Below the pieces are notes generated by a model. The model was given only the letters and a program-made list of their open reading frames with translations, ran no database searches and was not told the DNA's origin. Below are positions 11,833 through 23,761 of a stretch of DNA of 64,000 bases, piece after piece (positions within the stretch are counted from its first letter, which is position 1; each line of letters opens with the position of its first letter). Source of the stretch: Pictodentalium vernedei (lineage: Eukaryota; Mollusca; Scaphopoda; Dentaliida; Dentaliidae); the NCBI GenBank assembly GCA_031216915.1, contig CM062296.1:800315022-800379021 (forward strand). The letters run 5' to 3'. The translations under genes were made by a program, and so were the position numbers.

Positions 11833-12790
11833 CAGGTCCAAAAATAAAGTTTGGAGGCCCCCAGTGGAAAGGAAGAAATTCGAAATTAATTCGATAGTAG
11901 CATTGTGGATGATGATTTTTACATGTCCATGCCATGATAGATTCGTGAAAATATGTGGCCATGGTTAGATAATACACAGGCATGCTAACGGTGGAAATTT
12001 TAACATAAAATGTAATGACTTTGAAAAATTTGGTCTGGGGCCAGCACGTTTCAGAACATATATTCCTCATCTGATGGACCCCCAGCGGTGGAGGAGACCA
12101 CCAGGCCAACACTGTGTGCAGCCTCCCCCCCTCCCCCGAATCCAAGGATGCGCATGGCCGACCATGGATCGACCTTGTATGAGAACAGTTTGAAAATCAA
12201 TGTCAAAAGAAGCAAACTCCATGACTCTAGGTATACAATAAATACATCTATTACTCTGCAAATATTCACGTATTTTGTTTGTGAGAATGGGCACATGATG
12301 TGCCCATTCTCCCAAACAAAATACGTGAACTTTTGCAGAGTAATAGATGTATTTATTGTACATCTATAGAGTCAAAGAGTTTGCTTCATCTGATATTGAT
12401 CTTCAAACTGTTCACACGCAGGGTCGAACCACGGTCGGCCATGCACGTCCTTGGACTCAGACTCAAGGGACCCGCATATAGTGTTGGGCTAGCAGCCCCT
12501 GGTGGGCTCCTGCCACTGCTGGGAATCCACCAGCTGGGGAATGCAGTGAGGAACATACGTTCTGAAACGTGTTGGCCCCAGGCAGAATTCTTCAAAGTTA
12601 TTATTACATTTTATGTTAAAATTTTTAACGTTCTCATGTCTATGTATTATCTAACTATGGCCACATATTTTCACGAATCTATTATGGCATGGGCATGTAA
12701 AAATCACCATCCACAATGCTACTATCGAATTAATCTAGAATTTCTTAATTTGCACTGGGGGCCTCCAAACTTTGTTGTTGGACCTGTACA
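11833..12790. repeat. Large imperfect palindrome, arms ~470 bases
   Basis: The left arm (11,833-12,297) is the reverse complement of the right arm (12,300-12,790), starting ACAGGTCCAA and ending TTGGACCTGT, with the centre GGGCACATGATGTGCCC near 12,298. The arms differ by substitutions and indels. Reading outward from the centre, each arm keeps an open frame with the same protein-like segment (TMATYFHESIMAW, CYYRIN, HWGPPNF), on the minus strand in the left arm and the plus strand in the right arm. It could be an inverted duplication of an exon or a foldback-type element. Confidence 0.75.
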
Positions 12791-12832
12791 GGAAGCTTCA
12801 ACTGATATAAGCAATAACCTATTTTTAGAAAA

Positions 12833-14973
12833 ATGGAAAAGAATAAAAAAATCCAAAAAGACGTGCTTATCCAATTTCACGATGAACTGAAGGACAAACT
12901 TTCCGAGTTGGAAGAGCAATTTGTGAATGACAGAAACCAACAGTTTCAAGGTAATTACGTCATAGACTTTTGAATGTAAATAGGCATGGCTTGTGTTTGC
13001 ATGCTTTGTGCAGATATGAACAGATTCATTTTATCTTCCAAGACTAATCTGGGCCATGACTGATGAGAAAAACCTCCAACAATTCGACAACGCATATCAC
13101 AGGGATTATACAGATACAGCAGTATTCACATTTAATTTAATTACACTTTACAAAGCCAAAGTTGCGATTTGTGTTATTTGGAAAGTATGAAAATCAAATT
13201 ATAACGTTTATTGCTATAGAACCATTGCAATTCAGTTACCTTTTTTAAAAATAGCTTTCTTTCTTGATGTGAAGGCTGCATTCCGCTTGATCGCATCCTC
13301 TATATATGTTGTATCAATTTCCCCTCATGGTGCTTTTTAGCCCTTGTTGTGTGGCCAGGAAAATTATTTCCTGGATTAATCTTTCTTTTTCTGTTGCTTA
13401 CGTACATTTCTTCACATTGTTCGCCGTTCCACAAGGAAATAAATAAAAGTCAACTGTAATTTTTACACTATAATATTATTTTTAAGTCAAATGGCATAAA
13501 CATTTTACAGAATCATCAGGTACAGTTAAAAGTGCAAGTAATGATGCGAACTATGCACTATGTTGATATCATTTTGTATTGGATTTGCGCAGAATTCCAC
13601 TATTGAATGGCATCCAAAGTATGACAGATTCCTGTGGTTGCAGCACGCACAAGCAATGTTTCAGCCAATTAATCACCGGAATAAACCAGTAGCTCCATTG
13701 ACTGAAATGCTACTTGCGCACAAGGCATGTGTACACAGTTTTATAGTCTTACTATAAGGGTCATAACACGCACATAAATGTGCACAGCGATATTTTATTT
13801 GCTCACAATTCATGACAGCACTTCTATGTGTAGTTTTAACTTTGTCATGTGAAAACGTTACCCAGTGCTATATAAGTATCAAAATGTGCAAAGAATGAAT
13901 TCTCCACACAGACAATGAATTCCTTCAAACACGGGGGTGTGATGGCTCAGTAGATAGAGATACATGCTGCAAGCCGAGAGGTCCTCGGTTCGAATCCCAA
14001 TTGCTACAGCCATCTTGTGTCCTTAGGTAAGACACGCACGCCCATTGCCCATGTAGGGGCACGGTGGCATTGTGTACGGACGCATATTGTACGTCGATGG
14101 TGTACCTGTCTTCAACCAATGCTAACCCTGCTTGTGTGGGGTTAGTATGTTTTAGAGCCTGACAGTTTATCGCCATTGCTGGGTGGTTCTCTCCAGGTTT
14201 CTCCACTTGTAAAACTGCAGTGGTCATGATTAGCCATTGTGCAGAAGTTTGTGACATTAAACATCAATCAAATAAATGAAAAAATTCAAATGTTTGTGTG
14301 TAGAGTCAAACCCTGGTAATTAAATAGATACTTTCCCTTGAAAAACAGGATTCCATGAACAAGGATTTGGGCATTTTCCTGACTACTATAGATAAACTGA
14401 GCGTTTATTCTATCTTGTTTGACAGATCTCATGGAGCTCTGTCAAACAAGATAGAATAGCTTAAATGTCTCTATAGGTGGTCCTAATGCAAAACAGGTTT
14501 ATAAACATAGCAAATGAACGTTCTTGACATATTACGTTTTTAGTTAACAGGAGTTTAATCTTTAACCTGTCTGAAATTAGAGAGTTAAATTTGTAAACGG
14601 TTTTGTTTGAAAATCATATTAAGTTCAGAGGGATATTCGATTAATTGATATCAAATTAGGTGGGAACCACTAGTTTTCTGAAACAAAATTCGATTTTTCT
14701 GCTAATTGACCTCTGTTTATAGGGCTGGTAAATTTTTACGCAATTATAGATAATGTAAATTTGTTTCATTTTCGACATGTTAATGGAATTTGGACTCATT
14801 AGCTGCACAATGAATTTATGTGGTGATTTTCAAATATGTTTTAAGTATTGATAAAGTGTTACTTCTATCATTTTTTAGCATTTGTCTTTGTACCGGATGA
14901 ATCAGACAGTGATGACGAAGAAAACATACAGAGAGCATGTGCAACTGCAATTTTGGGGAGTAAACCTTCATAG
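12833..14973 (+). CDS. Candidate two-exon gene, coiled coil plus acidic tail
   Basis: Exon 1 (12,833-12,950) starts at ATG and encodes about 39 residues of charged, helix-forming sequence (DELKDKLSELEEQF) that would form a coiled coil. It ends CAAG|GTAATT, a good donor. Exon 2 (14,879-14,973) follows a T-rich ...TTTTTTAG acceptor, keeps the phase (split Ala codon), encodes an acidic SDSDDEE stretch and stops at TAG 14,971-14,973. The intron holds a mariner-type MITE relic, a SINE and a small hairpin. The splice sites and phase are seen directly; expression and function are unknown. It could continue upstream as a longer gene. Confidence 0.4.
13523..13845. mobile_element. Diverged relic of mariner-type MITE family M
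   Basis: It starts TA-CAGTTAAAA and ends with GTAGTTTTAACT; inside it shares AAGCAATGTTTCAGCCAAT and the sub-terminal GACAGCACTTCTA pattern with the intact copies at 37,515-37,828 and 42,241-42,554. Identity is low, so this is an older copy. A weaker relative of the inner segment appears at 9,045-9,110. Confidence 0.6.
13931..14285 (+). mobile_element. tRNA-headed SINE, copy 1
   Basis: The head carries a polymerase III A box (TGGCTCAGTAG, near 13,944) and a perfect B box (GGTTCGAATCC, 13,987-13,997). The body shares the core GTCTTCAACC...TAACCCTGC with the SINEs at 32,896-33,217 and 36,228-36,489. It ends in an A-rich tail near 14,285. SINEs are copied by a partner LINE; this one has no coding capacity. 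Confidence 0.75.
14406..14458. repeat. Small perfect hairpin
   Basis: A 21-base stem (TATTCTATCTTGTTTGACAGA and its complement at 14,438-14,458) around a short loop containing ATCTCATGGAGC. It may be a MITE fragment; function unknown. Confidence 0.6.
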
Positions 14974-15721
14974 ATATGGTATGTTTTCCTATATTAAAGA
15001 CAGTATATCTGTGCACCCTATGGCAATCACATTGGCACGCAAGTGGTGTTGGTCATTCAGGCATGATTATAAACACAATCCCATAGGTATCTCCTGTATT
15101 TTCAGAATCGCTGAAAATACAGAGACGAGATCTTTTTCCCCGCGGCATTTAATAGTTATAAAAATTAATTATCATTTTGCAATGAATTTTCTTGAATTCT
15201 TCTATCTGTTTTGTATCTGGCGAGTAATCGGTGCTGTTTAAAGAGAATATGATGTTCTCTGTTTCTTTTATATTGAAATGTTAACAAAAGGACCGTTCAA
15301 ACACAGTTCCGATTTTGACTGTATCACATTCATGGTTAGCAGCACGAGAAAACTATGACGCCCGTGGACAATCGTATTTAGTAGCATATTTGGCCTGTAC
15401 ACTTTTACTTACTCGAGATAATACCTATATTTTACGTCCTGTTTTTGAACGAGTTTCCATTTCTGGTTATGGCGATCATTTCGAGCATGGCAGGAGAATT
15501 TGAACACTGGGAATTGAAGAAAAAAGTGAAAAATAACATTTAAATTTGGACTTGTTTCTAATTACCCGTGATACGATTCATTTATTTCGATATACATATG
15601 TATGCAATTGTTTGCAACAAATACTGAAGTGTCATTTTACAAAGTTTTCCTTGGCCGATCGATAGTTGACATCGAGAAGTTGCGGTGTTTTGCAATATGT
15701 GCTGTATGTCCGAATGTTTAG

Positions 15722-16383
15722 GATCTTTTAGCAAAACTTATTGAAGCTGGTGCTATCAATATAGACGAAAGAAATGATATGTTGTGCTCAGCATTGTATG
15801 CTGGCCTTAACAATCAACTAAAAGCTATTGCAGGGTACAAGTTTGATAAATTTACAAACTTTGACCACATGCGAGTAGAACTGAGAAGACATTGCCACAT
15901 CAGCAACTGCCGATGATCCTATTAAACACTTAGTTGGTGTTGTAAATCAACTTCGTACAGAAGTAAAAGATTTAAAAACTAAAGTCGACAAACAACACCA
16001 ACTGGAAAGTTTTCAGCCACAGACACAATACAATAAGCGGCGATGGGAGAATAACTCTCCATCATATAATTACCGCAATCGGAGACAACAATTAAGCTCT
16101 GGTCAATCTGAGTCCCGAAATGATCGGTATAGCAGACAATTGGATGTGACCTGTCTTCGATGCGGCCAAAAGGGTCATGTACAAAATGGTTGCAGAGTCC
16201 GTATCCACCACCAAAGGAGACCACCACAGGGCAGGTATTTAAGGCGAAATGGGCCTATGATGAAGGGCGATTCATAGGCCAGCAGAATTCTAGCACCAAC
16301 CCTTTTAATACAAAAAGATTAGTTGGTGATAGTAATGAGGCAGAAGTATTAATTAATGGAAATAAAGCCATGGCCTTGTTGGA
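15722..16383 (+). pseudogene. Gag and first part of protease of retrotransposon B
   Basis: Codes for the C-terminal part of a gypsy-type Gag: a helical capsid-like region (15,722-15,900), a linker, a basic region and a CCHC zinc knuckle CLRCGQKGHVQNGC at 16,151-16,193, the nucleic-acid-binding motif of nucleocapsid. The start of the aspartic protease follows (GNKAMALLD) and stops at 16,383, right at the Asp of the DTG active site. The rest of the protease, TGSNVTTIS, resumes at 24,852. The front of gag is cut off by the 9.7-kb element ending at 15,721, and the frame shifts near 15,900. Confidence 0.82.
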
Positions 16384-16385
16384 TA

Positions 16386-16620
16386 TTACTGATAGGTAGT
16401 TTCGATTCTTCTTAGTGAACAAAACAATGGCACGGGCTTTGTTCATAATGTACAAACCCAGTGTGCAATGGGTTAAAATGTTAGTTAACTAAAAGAACAG
16501 TTCGGGCTCTCCAGCTTTGCTCTGTTTTGTGATAAAATTTGTCACAGAAATACAGTGTATATGTTATTGATAGGTAGTTTCGATTCTTCTTAGTGAACAA
16601 AACAATGGCACGGGTTTGTT
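16386..16620 (+). repeat. Direct repeat of ~55 bases
   Basis: GATAGGTAGTTTCGATTCTT at about 16,391 recurs at about 16,569, each copy continuing with AGTGAACAAAACAATGGCACGGG. The spacing is 178 bases. No coding role. Confidence 0.7.
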
Positions 16621-16639
16621 CGAAATGTACCATATATAT

Positions 16640-17610
16640 AACTGTATTTTCCCAGAAGTCAATATGCAACGCAGTCCACATAACTTCCTTGAGCACAACG
16701 GTAATCCCAAAATAGAAATGACCCACATAGCCGATATATTTTCAGTTAGGTGATTTAGGTCACACAATTGAGTTTTGAAATAACCTTACAAGGAACACTG
16801 TCAACACAACTGCCTTCTGGACATCTGTGTAAATTCTAAAATAGAAAAGTGCCTCACGGTCAACATATTCACAGTTGGGTGATTCAGGTCAAACAACTGA
16901 GTTATTAAATGACCTGTGTCAACCAAGAGAAATGCAGCTTTAGTTATCTCAAACGTGTGCTTTTATTCGGGTCAGGAGACAAATACCATGTAGAGGCTTC
17001 AAACACAGCGTTATGATTGCGTCAATTAAATCTACCCCGACTCTGTTGTCTTTTGGGGGGAATGTTCGATTGGTAACTGCTAAAGATGTTTAGCTTATAA
17101 CCGTAATCTGTACTATGGAATTCAAACATGCGAGGGGGTAATAATATATTGTATTGTTCATAGCTAATTTTTTCAGTCAAGCTATAATTTCCCAAATGTT
17201 ATTAGAATGCTTCTATATATAAAATTGTATACCCTTTTCATAAGCACCGTATTATTGCACAACCATCCTGTAAGTCTTACATAACAATATCCTTTATAAA
17301 CAATATGCGTAGTTGTTGTTCAACAGACTTTGAGTTCAAGAAATTGGCAGCCTCCCAAGCATACGATAAATAAGTTATCGTACTCTCCAATTTCAAAGAG
17401 ACACCGCCGTCATTGACCTTCTGAAAACTCAGAGAGACGTGTGTTCTTATCGAGGGACTCGCTCAAAGTTCTCATCTGACACTGTGATGGCTTCAGCTGA
17501 CATTGACCCGTCTCGGTGAACGTGCAGCTTATTTGGGAAGAGGTATATGGAATAAAAATCGAGAAACGGTACTTACGGAACGGTGGAAATGATTTGTGTT
17601 GAAAGCAAAG
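16640..17610. other. Stretch with no recognised gene
   Basis: AT-rich sequence without a protein-like ORF or a repeat that I could match elsewhere in the window. Confidence 0.4.
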
Positions 17611-17615
17611 ACAAG

Positions 17616-18035
17616 AAGTACAGGTTATCGGACACTTAGTTCGAGGTCGCGGCAGCGGCCGAGAACTAAGGTGTCCGATAACCTACTTGTTGTTCAGCGT
17701 TTCATCTTGCCGACTGTACTTGACAAATTCACCTCCCACTAAAAGTTGTGCCGGGATTTATAGCCTGACGCAGAAATGTGTCTGATGGAGTTGTCGCGTT
17801 GCCAACTTGAGTTCGTGCTTTGTCGATTTCACTTTTATGCCATCACAGTGACAGTTGAGAATTTTGAGCAAGTCCCTCAATACGTGCACAGATGCACTGG
17901 CACAGCTTATAGTGGGAGGTGAATTTGTCACGTACAGTCGGCAAGATGAAACGCTGAACAACAAGTAGGTTATCGGACACCTTAGTTCTCGGCCGCTACC
18001 GCGGCCTCGAACTAAGTGTCCGATAACCTGTACTT
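17616..18035. mobile_element. Non-autonomous element with 127-base inverted repeats
   Basis: AAGTACAGGTTATCGGACAC at 17,616 is mirrored at 18,035. The inverted match covers about 127 bases per arm (17,616-17,742; 17,909-18,035) and ends in a TTCACCTCCCACTA segment. Within each arm a second palindrome of ~62 bases (CAGGTTATCGG...CCGATAACCT) forms its own hairpin around a GC-rich core (GCGGCAGCGGCCG), giving a double-hairpin end. The centre is unique and non-coding. Confidence 0.8.
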
Positions 18036-18039
18036 GTTT

Positions 18040-18375
18040 CTACCATATTTTCCACAATTGTGTGTTAAAATGGGTAAGATAAATAAAACCTATATGTACG
18101 TCACTATATACATGCATGTTCATGTTCAGAGAAACAGATGCATAAGTCAGATTCTTCCTTTTATGTCTCTTTGTATTTTTTTTACACGGATTTCAAAAAC
18201 TGCCTTCAAGAGACTACTTGGACTTGCTCAATAGGACAGATTGGCTAATGATGCCTACGTCATGAGTGAAACTTAGTTTTGCGCCTAACATTGGCCGTGA
18301 ACAAAATTGTAATTCTTGTAAATACCCGCTATAGATCTTGTAATGTATCACATACTAACTCCGCTCAGATCTGCT
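18040..18375. other. No gene seen
   Basis: No protein-like ORF or recognisable repeat. Confidence 0.4.
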
Positions 18376-18379
18376 GTAT

Positions 18380-18690
18380 ATAGTTAGTTCTACTCGATAT
18401 TTAATCCCTTGGACTCGGGTGGCAGTTTTTGCAGCATGGAACATGATACGCCATGGCGTCATTTGGTAGGGTGGCTGTTCAGCAAGTGTGTGGGGAGGAC
18501 CAATGTTTTCAACGTGCAGCCCTGAGGGGAATATTGATTGGTCTACCCCCCAAAAATGAATATGGACTTTTCTAACTACTGCCATTGGGATGGCATGGAA
18601 TATGCCTCTAGAGTTTAAGGGGTTGATATAAGGAGCGTTATGGAACATTTGGTGGAATGTCCTATTCGAGGCTAAGTAAATAAATATAAC
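18380..18690 (+). repeat. Dispersed repeat R, copy 1
   Basis: Shares an ordered set of segments with 32,175-32,425: GGAACATGATACGCCAT, then TTTTCAACGTGCAGCC, then GTCTACCCC, then GAATATGGACT, then CTAAGTAAATAAA. The copies are strongly diverged. The nature (old SINE or LINE end) is uncertain. Confidence 0.55.
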
Positions 18691-18699
18691 CTGCATCAT

Positions 18700-19960
18700 A
18701 TGCTGCACATAATTGTGTACATAACTGTCTCAGGCATTATGTAACATTTAGTGAAATGTCCTGATGGGGGCTAAGTAAGTAATTATAGCCTTCACCTGCA
18801 CCATATGCAGCACACAAATGTCTCAGGCGGAACATTCCTCTAAATGGGTAGAGGGTAATGCCCTGTTTGAGTCAGTAGCGTATAGATTTGCGTGTCCGTA
18901 ATACATTTGATCTGCTCTGACTATTCCTCTTGTAACAGTGATTGAAAAAGTCCTGCATGATCCAATGCATAGCCGAAATTGTCCATTCCGTCTGTCCTAT
19001 TTGTCAGTTTTTCTGTGTCGACCTTCTAGTCCATGAAACAGGCCAACTGAGTAACACAACACTTTTCTAGGACCATATCAGTTTCGAATTGAGTTAGTAA
19101 ATAAATCTGTTATTGCATGAACCAGCAATTCCCATGTAAATAGTGAAACACATTATAAGCAACAAACTCTGCGCTATTGGTGGTGGTGTTGACACTGATA
19201 CTGCTGGTTATGGTGATAATATGGTTTCAGGAGTCTTTGGTGACCCGGTTTTTCTTGGGTTCTGTTGATTTAGAAATCTGCACGCGAAGCAGGGGGGATT
19301 TGTTCCGAGGTTGGATCCCGCGTGGCTCGCATGCTTTTGCTTTCAGATTTGTGGCGGTGTTTCGCTCAGGGCTCTGGATTCGAGTTTTGTTTATTTTGTT
19401 TTTTTTGTTGTTTTTTTTTTGAAGGGGGGTGGGGGTGGGGGTCTTGTGAGGCCAGAATAAACAGGATGATGAGCCGAATTATAAAATGAAAGTAGAGATT
19501 GTCTGCGACTGACACTGCGGAATGGCAAGCAACAGACTTATGCAGTCATTATTTACACATCTATTTTACGATTTAAGAATTTCAAAATCCTGTAAAGTCA
19601 ATATGTCACTAAATGTTTTATGTATATACTTATTGGGCTGAGTGTCTCTCTTGGACGTCATTCCAAAATCCTCCCGGGTGACAGGACGTACCAAACCATA
19701 AAAGTATATTACGGACTTTGGGTCCAAGTTTGGACTACCTCGTAACAAAGTAATGATATGATCCTTTACGTATTTGCCCCCCTTCATGGGAGTCTGCCCC
19801 CCTAGTTGCCCCCCCCCCCCCCCACAAAAAAATTTCTGGCGCCGCCACTGCGACTCACACAATCCTGACAACAGCACTCAATTCGTCTTGCAAAATACTT
19901 GCTCAGTTACATTGGCAAAGTCTTTTGGTTTATTCCTTGGAAGAGTGGCCCTCATTCAGA
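18700..19960. other. Non-coding stretch before the LINE
   Basis: Contains a G-rich tract (GGGGGGTGGGGGTGGGGG, near 19,425) that could form a quadruplex, and a C-tract at 19,809-19,823. An open frame at 19,177-19,422 is dominated by T-runs and is not supported as a gene. Confidence 0.4.
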
Positions 19961-19969
19961 CATTTGATA

Positions 19970-22900
19970 ATGGCTAATACACTTACATTTGATGAGATAC
20001 AGAGCAGCAGCTCATTTGACTTTATTTCTCAATTTAACGATGTAATTACCGATACTGACGCTGCTGAATTGAACTCTCCCTTCACTGTGGAAGAAAGTAG
20101 TTGTGAATACTACACACCAGAGCGTTTTAATAATGAGATATCAAAAAAGCCCAATTCATTCACGCTCATCAACCTCAACTGTCGAAGCCTTAATAACTAC
20201 TGGGAAGAGCCCCTTCACAACCTGATATGCAGCATCCAATATGAATCAAATGTTTTAGACATTATAGGTTTAACAGAAATATTTAACGTGAAAGAAAACA
20301 TTACCTTCTCACTAGAAGGCTACCATCCCCTGATTACTCGACAACGACCTATCAACGACGACGGTGGGGGAGGTGGAGGACTTTATATAAAAGATACCAT
20401 CCCTTTTAAAATCAGCGAAGACTTTTCTGTGTTTATCCCACATGTATTTGAATCCCTTTTTGTGGAAATCTCGACGAAAGACAAAAATATTGTTGGAATT
20501 ATTTATAGACCAAATACAGCTCCTAAAGCGGACCTTGATTTATTCCTGAAACATCTTAGATGACACTAATAAAAATGTTTATCACATGAAAAGCAGACGA
20601 CACTTGCAAAAATAATTCTTGAAAAACTAATTTTTTTCATTTTTTGTCTCAAAAACATAGGTTATGACCCCTCGTTGGAACGAGCTCGACGAGCTCGTTC
20701 CAACGAGGGGTCATAACCTATGTTTTTGAGACAAAAAATAGTGAAAATTAATTGGCGATTTTTGAGAATAGCCCTGGCCGGTTTTGGCCGTTACGTTAGG
20801 TAAAGGGCTATTGAAGACATAGCAAAACCAATTTATTTATCGATACTATGTTTAGTGCAGGTTTTATGCCATTTATTACAAGACCAACTGGAATTACAGA
20901 CCATTCAGCCATCATAATCGATAATATGTTCAGTAACACAATTAATCCGTGTACATCCGGAATAATTATTACAGATGTTAGTGCCCATTTTGCAACATTT
21001 TATATTGATGAATCATCAAAAAGGCACACCATCCCATAAAAACTTCTAAAAGATCTTTTAAACAGGAGAATGTAAACCAGTTTAAATCTCTTTTATCTAA
21101 CAGTGACTTCACAAATGTAATGAATGCACTCTGTCCCAACGAAGCCTACAATATTCTTGTCTAGACAATTCATGTAGCCTTTGACCAAGCTTTTCCAGAA
21201 CAACTCGTAAGAGTTCCCCATACGTTTGTGAAACGGGAACCATGGATGACTTCAGGCCATTTGCAGTCGTCATTGGAAAAAAACAAAACTACGTCAAAAA
21301 ATTAAAATCCCCAACCACACAAAATAAAATGAGATACAAAACGTATTGCACCATTTTTAACAGATTGAAAAGGGCTCACAAATCTGATTATTACAAGACT
21401 ATACTTTACGAAAATAAATACAATATGAAAAAAACTTGGGAAATCTTAAAGAAAGCAATTAACAAATGTAATTCTACATTTACGTACCCGTCCACATTTG
21501 TCGCCGGCAATGTGGAAATATCAGACCTTAAAGAGATAGCTGACAAATTTAACTCCTACTTCGTTAACATTGGTTCAAAATTAAGCGAGTCAGTACCTAC
21601 CTCCTCTCGTCGTTTCACAGATTACGCTCAGGGAAATAACCTTGAGTCATTTTTATTTTTCCAACTACTCCGCAAGAAGTAATACAATGTACAAAAAACC
21701 TGAAATCCAAAACAAGTAGAGACCTTGACAATATGTCCTCAAAAATGGTAAAGGAGATAATATATGAGATAGCTGACCCTTTAACGCACGTAATTAATTT
21801 ATCTTTCTCAACCGGTATTGTCCCCAGCAAAATGAAAATTGCAAAAGTAATTCCCGTCTTTAAATCTGGCGATCAACGACTATTTAACAATTATAGGCCC
21901 ATTCGCATCCTACCAACCTTCTCTAAAGTACTAGAAAAATTAATGTACTCTAGGTTATCTTTCTTAGAAGATAATAAGATAATTCATCACTATCAATTTG
22001 GTTTTAGAAAGGCTCACTCAACAATACATCCGGTATTGCATCTCATCACCGATGTTGCTGAAATGAACGATAAACCAACAGAGGATTGTACTCTAGCTCT
22101 ATTTCTCGATTTCTCCAAAGCATTTGATACTATAAATCACTCGATCTTACTAAAAAAGCTCTATGGAATACGGGGCCATGCAAACGCCTGGTTCGAGGAT
22201 TATTTGACACACAGATCCCAGTTGGTGTCCCTACCAAAGGCCAGTTCCGACTTTCAGGTCACACCAACTGGTGTCCCTCAGGGATCTATTCTTGGTCCTC
22301 TTATTTTATAATTTACATAAACGATATTATTAATTCGACACTTCTGAAAATATTATCGTATGCATTATAGAATTAGTTAACAACGAACTCAATAACATAT
22401 ACTATTGGTGTACGGCTAATAAACTTTCCCTAAATGAGAGTAAAGCAAAATTTATTATTTTTCACCCTCAGAGTGACATGTACTCCATTGAAAGCGGCGG
22501 AATTGTGCTTAATAATTCAACGATCTCACTCGTTGCAAATAATCAAGAGGAAAACTCTGTAAAATTCTTAGGAATCCACGTAGATGAAAATTTGAATTTC
22601 AAAAAGCATATTTCAGAAGTCTGTTCTAAAATGTCCAGAGCAATTAATGCCATAAACAAAGTGAAGCGGATTCTACCGAAAAAGTGCCTAAACATATTAT
22701 ACTACTCTTTGGTCCAGAGTCACATGATGTATGGTATTCATATCTGGGGTCACTCGCCATCAACTCGAAAGATTACAAAATTACAAAAGAAAGCCATCCG
22801 AATTATATCTAATAAAAAATACAATGCTCATACAGACCCACTGTTTAGAGAACATGGTATTTTAAAATTGGTGACTGCACGACTGGTGCAACAACATGCT

Positions 22901-23174
22901 ACCCGAAAGCTTTGTGGACACTTTTAGAATTTACCCAAACCCCTCAGGAATGGTCACAAGACAGTCGGGTAAATTACATACATTAAAACCAAGAACTCAG
23001 TTCTCCGCAAACTTTCCAATTTATACTTTCCCTAAGATGTGGAACTCAATAGAACCATCGATTCAAAATTCTTCCAGATCATCATTCAAAAATTCTCCAA
23101 CGGACCAATTCTTGAATTCGTACTCTTTTCGCGTCAGGTGTAATAATCCAGTTTGCCCCGACTGTAGGTCCTAG
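19970..23174 (+). pseudogene. Jockey/CR1-type LINE ORF2 relic
   Basis: Encodes an APE-type endonuclease followed by reverse transcriptase. The endonuclease part starts with INLNCRSL and GLTEI (20,180-20,285), continues to YRPN (about 20,510), is interrupted by a palindromic MITE (20,585-20,807) and resumes at 20,848-21,039. The reverse transcriptase lies at 21,242-22,311: KVIPVFKSGD, NNYRPI, LDFSKAFDTI (motif A) and GVPQGSILGPL (motif B). The catalytic FADD box is missing: a deletion near 22,360 joins LSYA directly to downstream sequence. The C-terminal region follows at 22,478-23,174 (KFLGIHVDENL, RAIRII-type segment). Several stops and frame shifts show it is dead. Confidence 0.85.
20585..20807. 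mobile_element. Palindromic TTAA MITE family P, degenerate copy
   Basis: Matches the other three P copies over its centre (GACCCCTCGTTGGAACGAGC and complement) but the left end lacks the CCCTTTACC terminus and the flanking TTAA is not intact. It interrupts the endonuclease domain of the LINE. Confidence 0.8.
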
Positions 23175-23179
23175 CTCTG

Positions 23180-23755
23180 TAATCTCATCCTTATCTATTA
23201 ACTACCCCTAAATTATTTCATTTTCTAAAAACGATGGTTCCAAAATTATTTTTATTTATATGGAAAGAACCATTTTAAAAATTAATCCATTCATTTTCTC
23301 TTCATTAACAAAGCCGTTGTCAGGATTGAAACACATTTTACTTCTTTGTTTTCTTTGTTTTTATTGGGAATGGCGGGAAGACAGCCCTAGCGGCTATGCC
23401 ATCTCCCTGTAGTGCAACCTTGTATTTGAAATAATTGTATACTCGCCCAAAAAAGAAAGTGTGCATTGCAGAAATTCATCAAACTCCAAAAAAATAATTT
23501 CGTAGGTGTAAAGAGTGTTAACCTGTTCATGAATAAGTTATATTGAACACAAAAACAGCTTTCCCCGTTAAAATTACATTAACGTTAAATGACGTGCTGC
23601 ACGTTTGTGAAAAGGCATATTTTGCACGTGGAGAGTCGGAAAATTCATGCAGCAGTGTGAATCCTTGGGTATTTAAACACTAAAGTAAGGCCTTCCTATC
23701 GTTCACATTCAAACTTGCGCTGCTCTTAAAACGACTCCACATTAGCCTGCCAAGA
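23180..23755. other. No gene seen; LINE/Tc1 boundary
   Basis: Presumably the 3' untranslated part of the LINE and the left end of the Tc1 relic. I could not fix the transposon ends. Confidence 0.35.
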
Positions 23756-23761
23756 TTGACA

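Larger units (their letters stand above)
6006..15721. mobile_element. 9.7-kb DNA transposon-like element with ~330-base terminal inverted repeats
   Basis: CTAAACATTCGGACATACAG at 6,006 is mirrored exactly at the right end, 15,721. The inverted match continues with about 85% identity for some 330 bases (6,006-6,335 against 15,390-15,721) and then stops abruptly. It sits in the leader/gag region of retrotransposon B, whose gag resumes at 15,722. Inside are unrecognised coding fragments (7,210-7,656; 8,268-8,938; 9,396-9,620 on the other strand; 12,833-14,973 spliced), a 960-base palindrome, a MITE, a SINE and a mariner-type MITE relic. I could not identify a known transposase or a convincing target duplication, so the superfamily is open. 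Confidence 0.7.
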
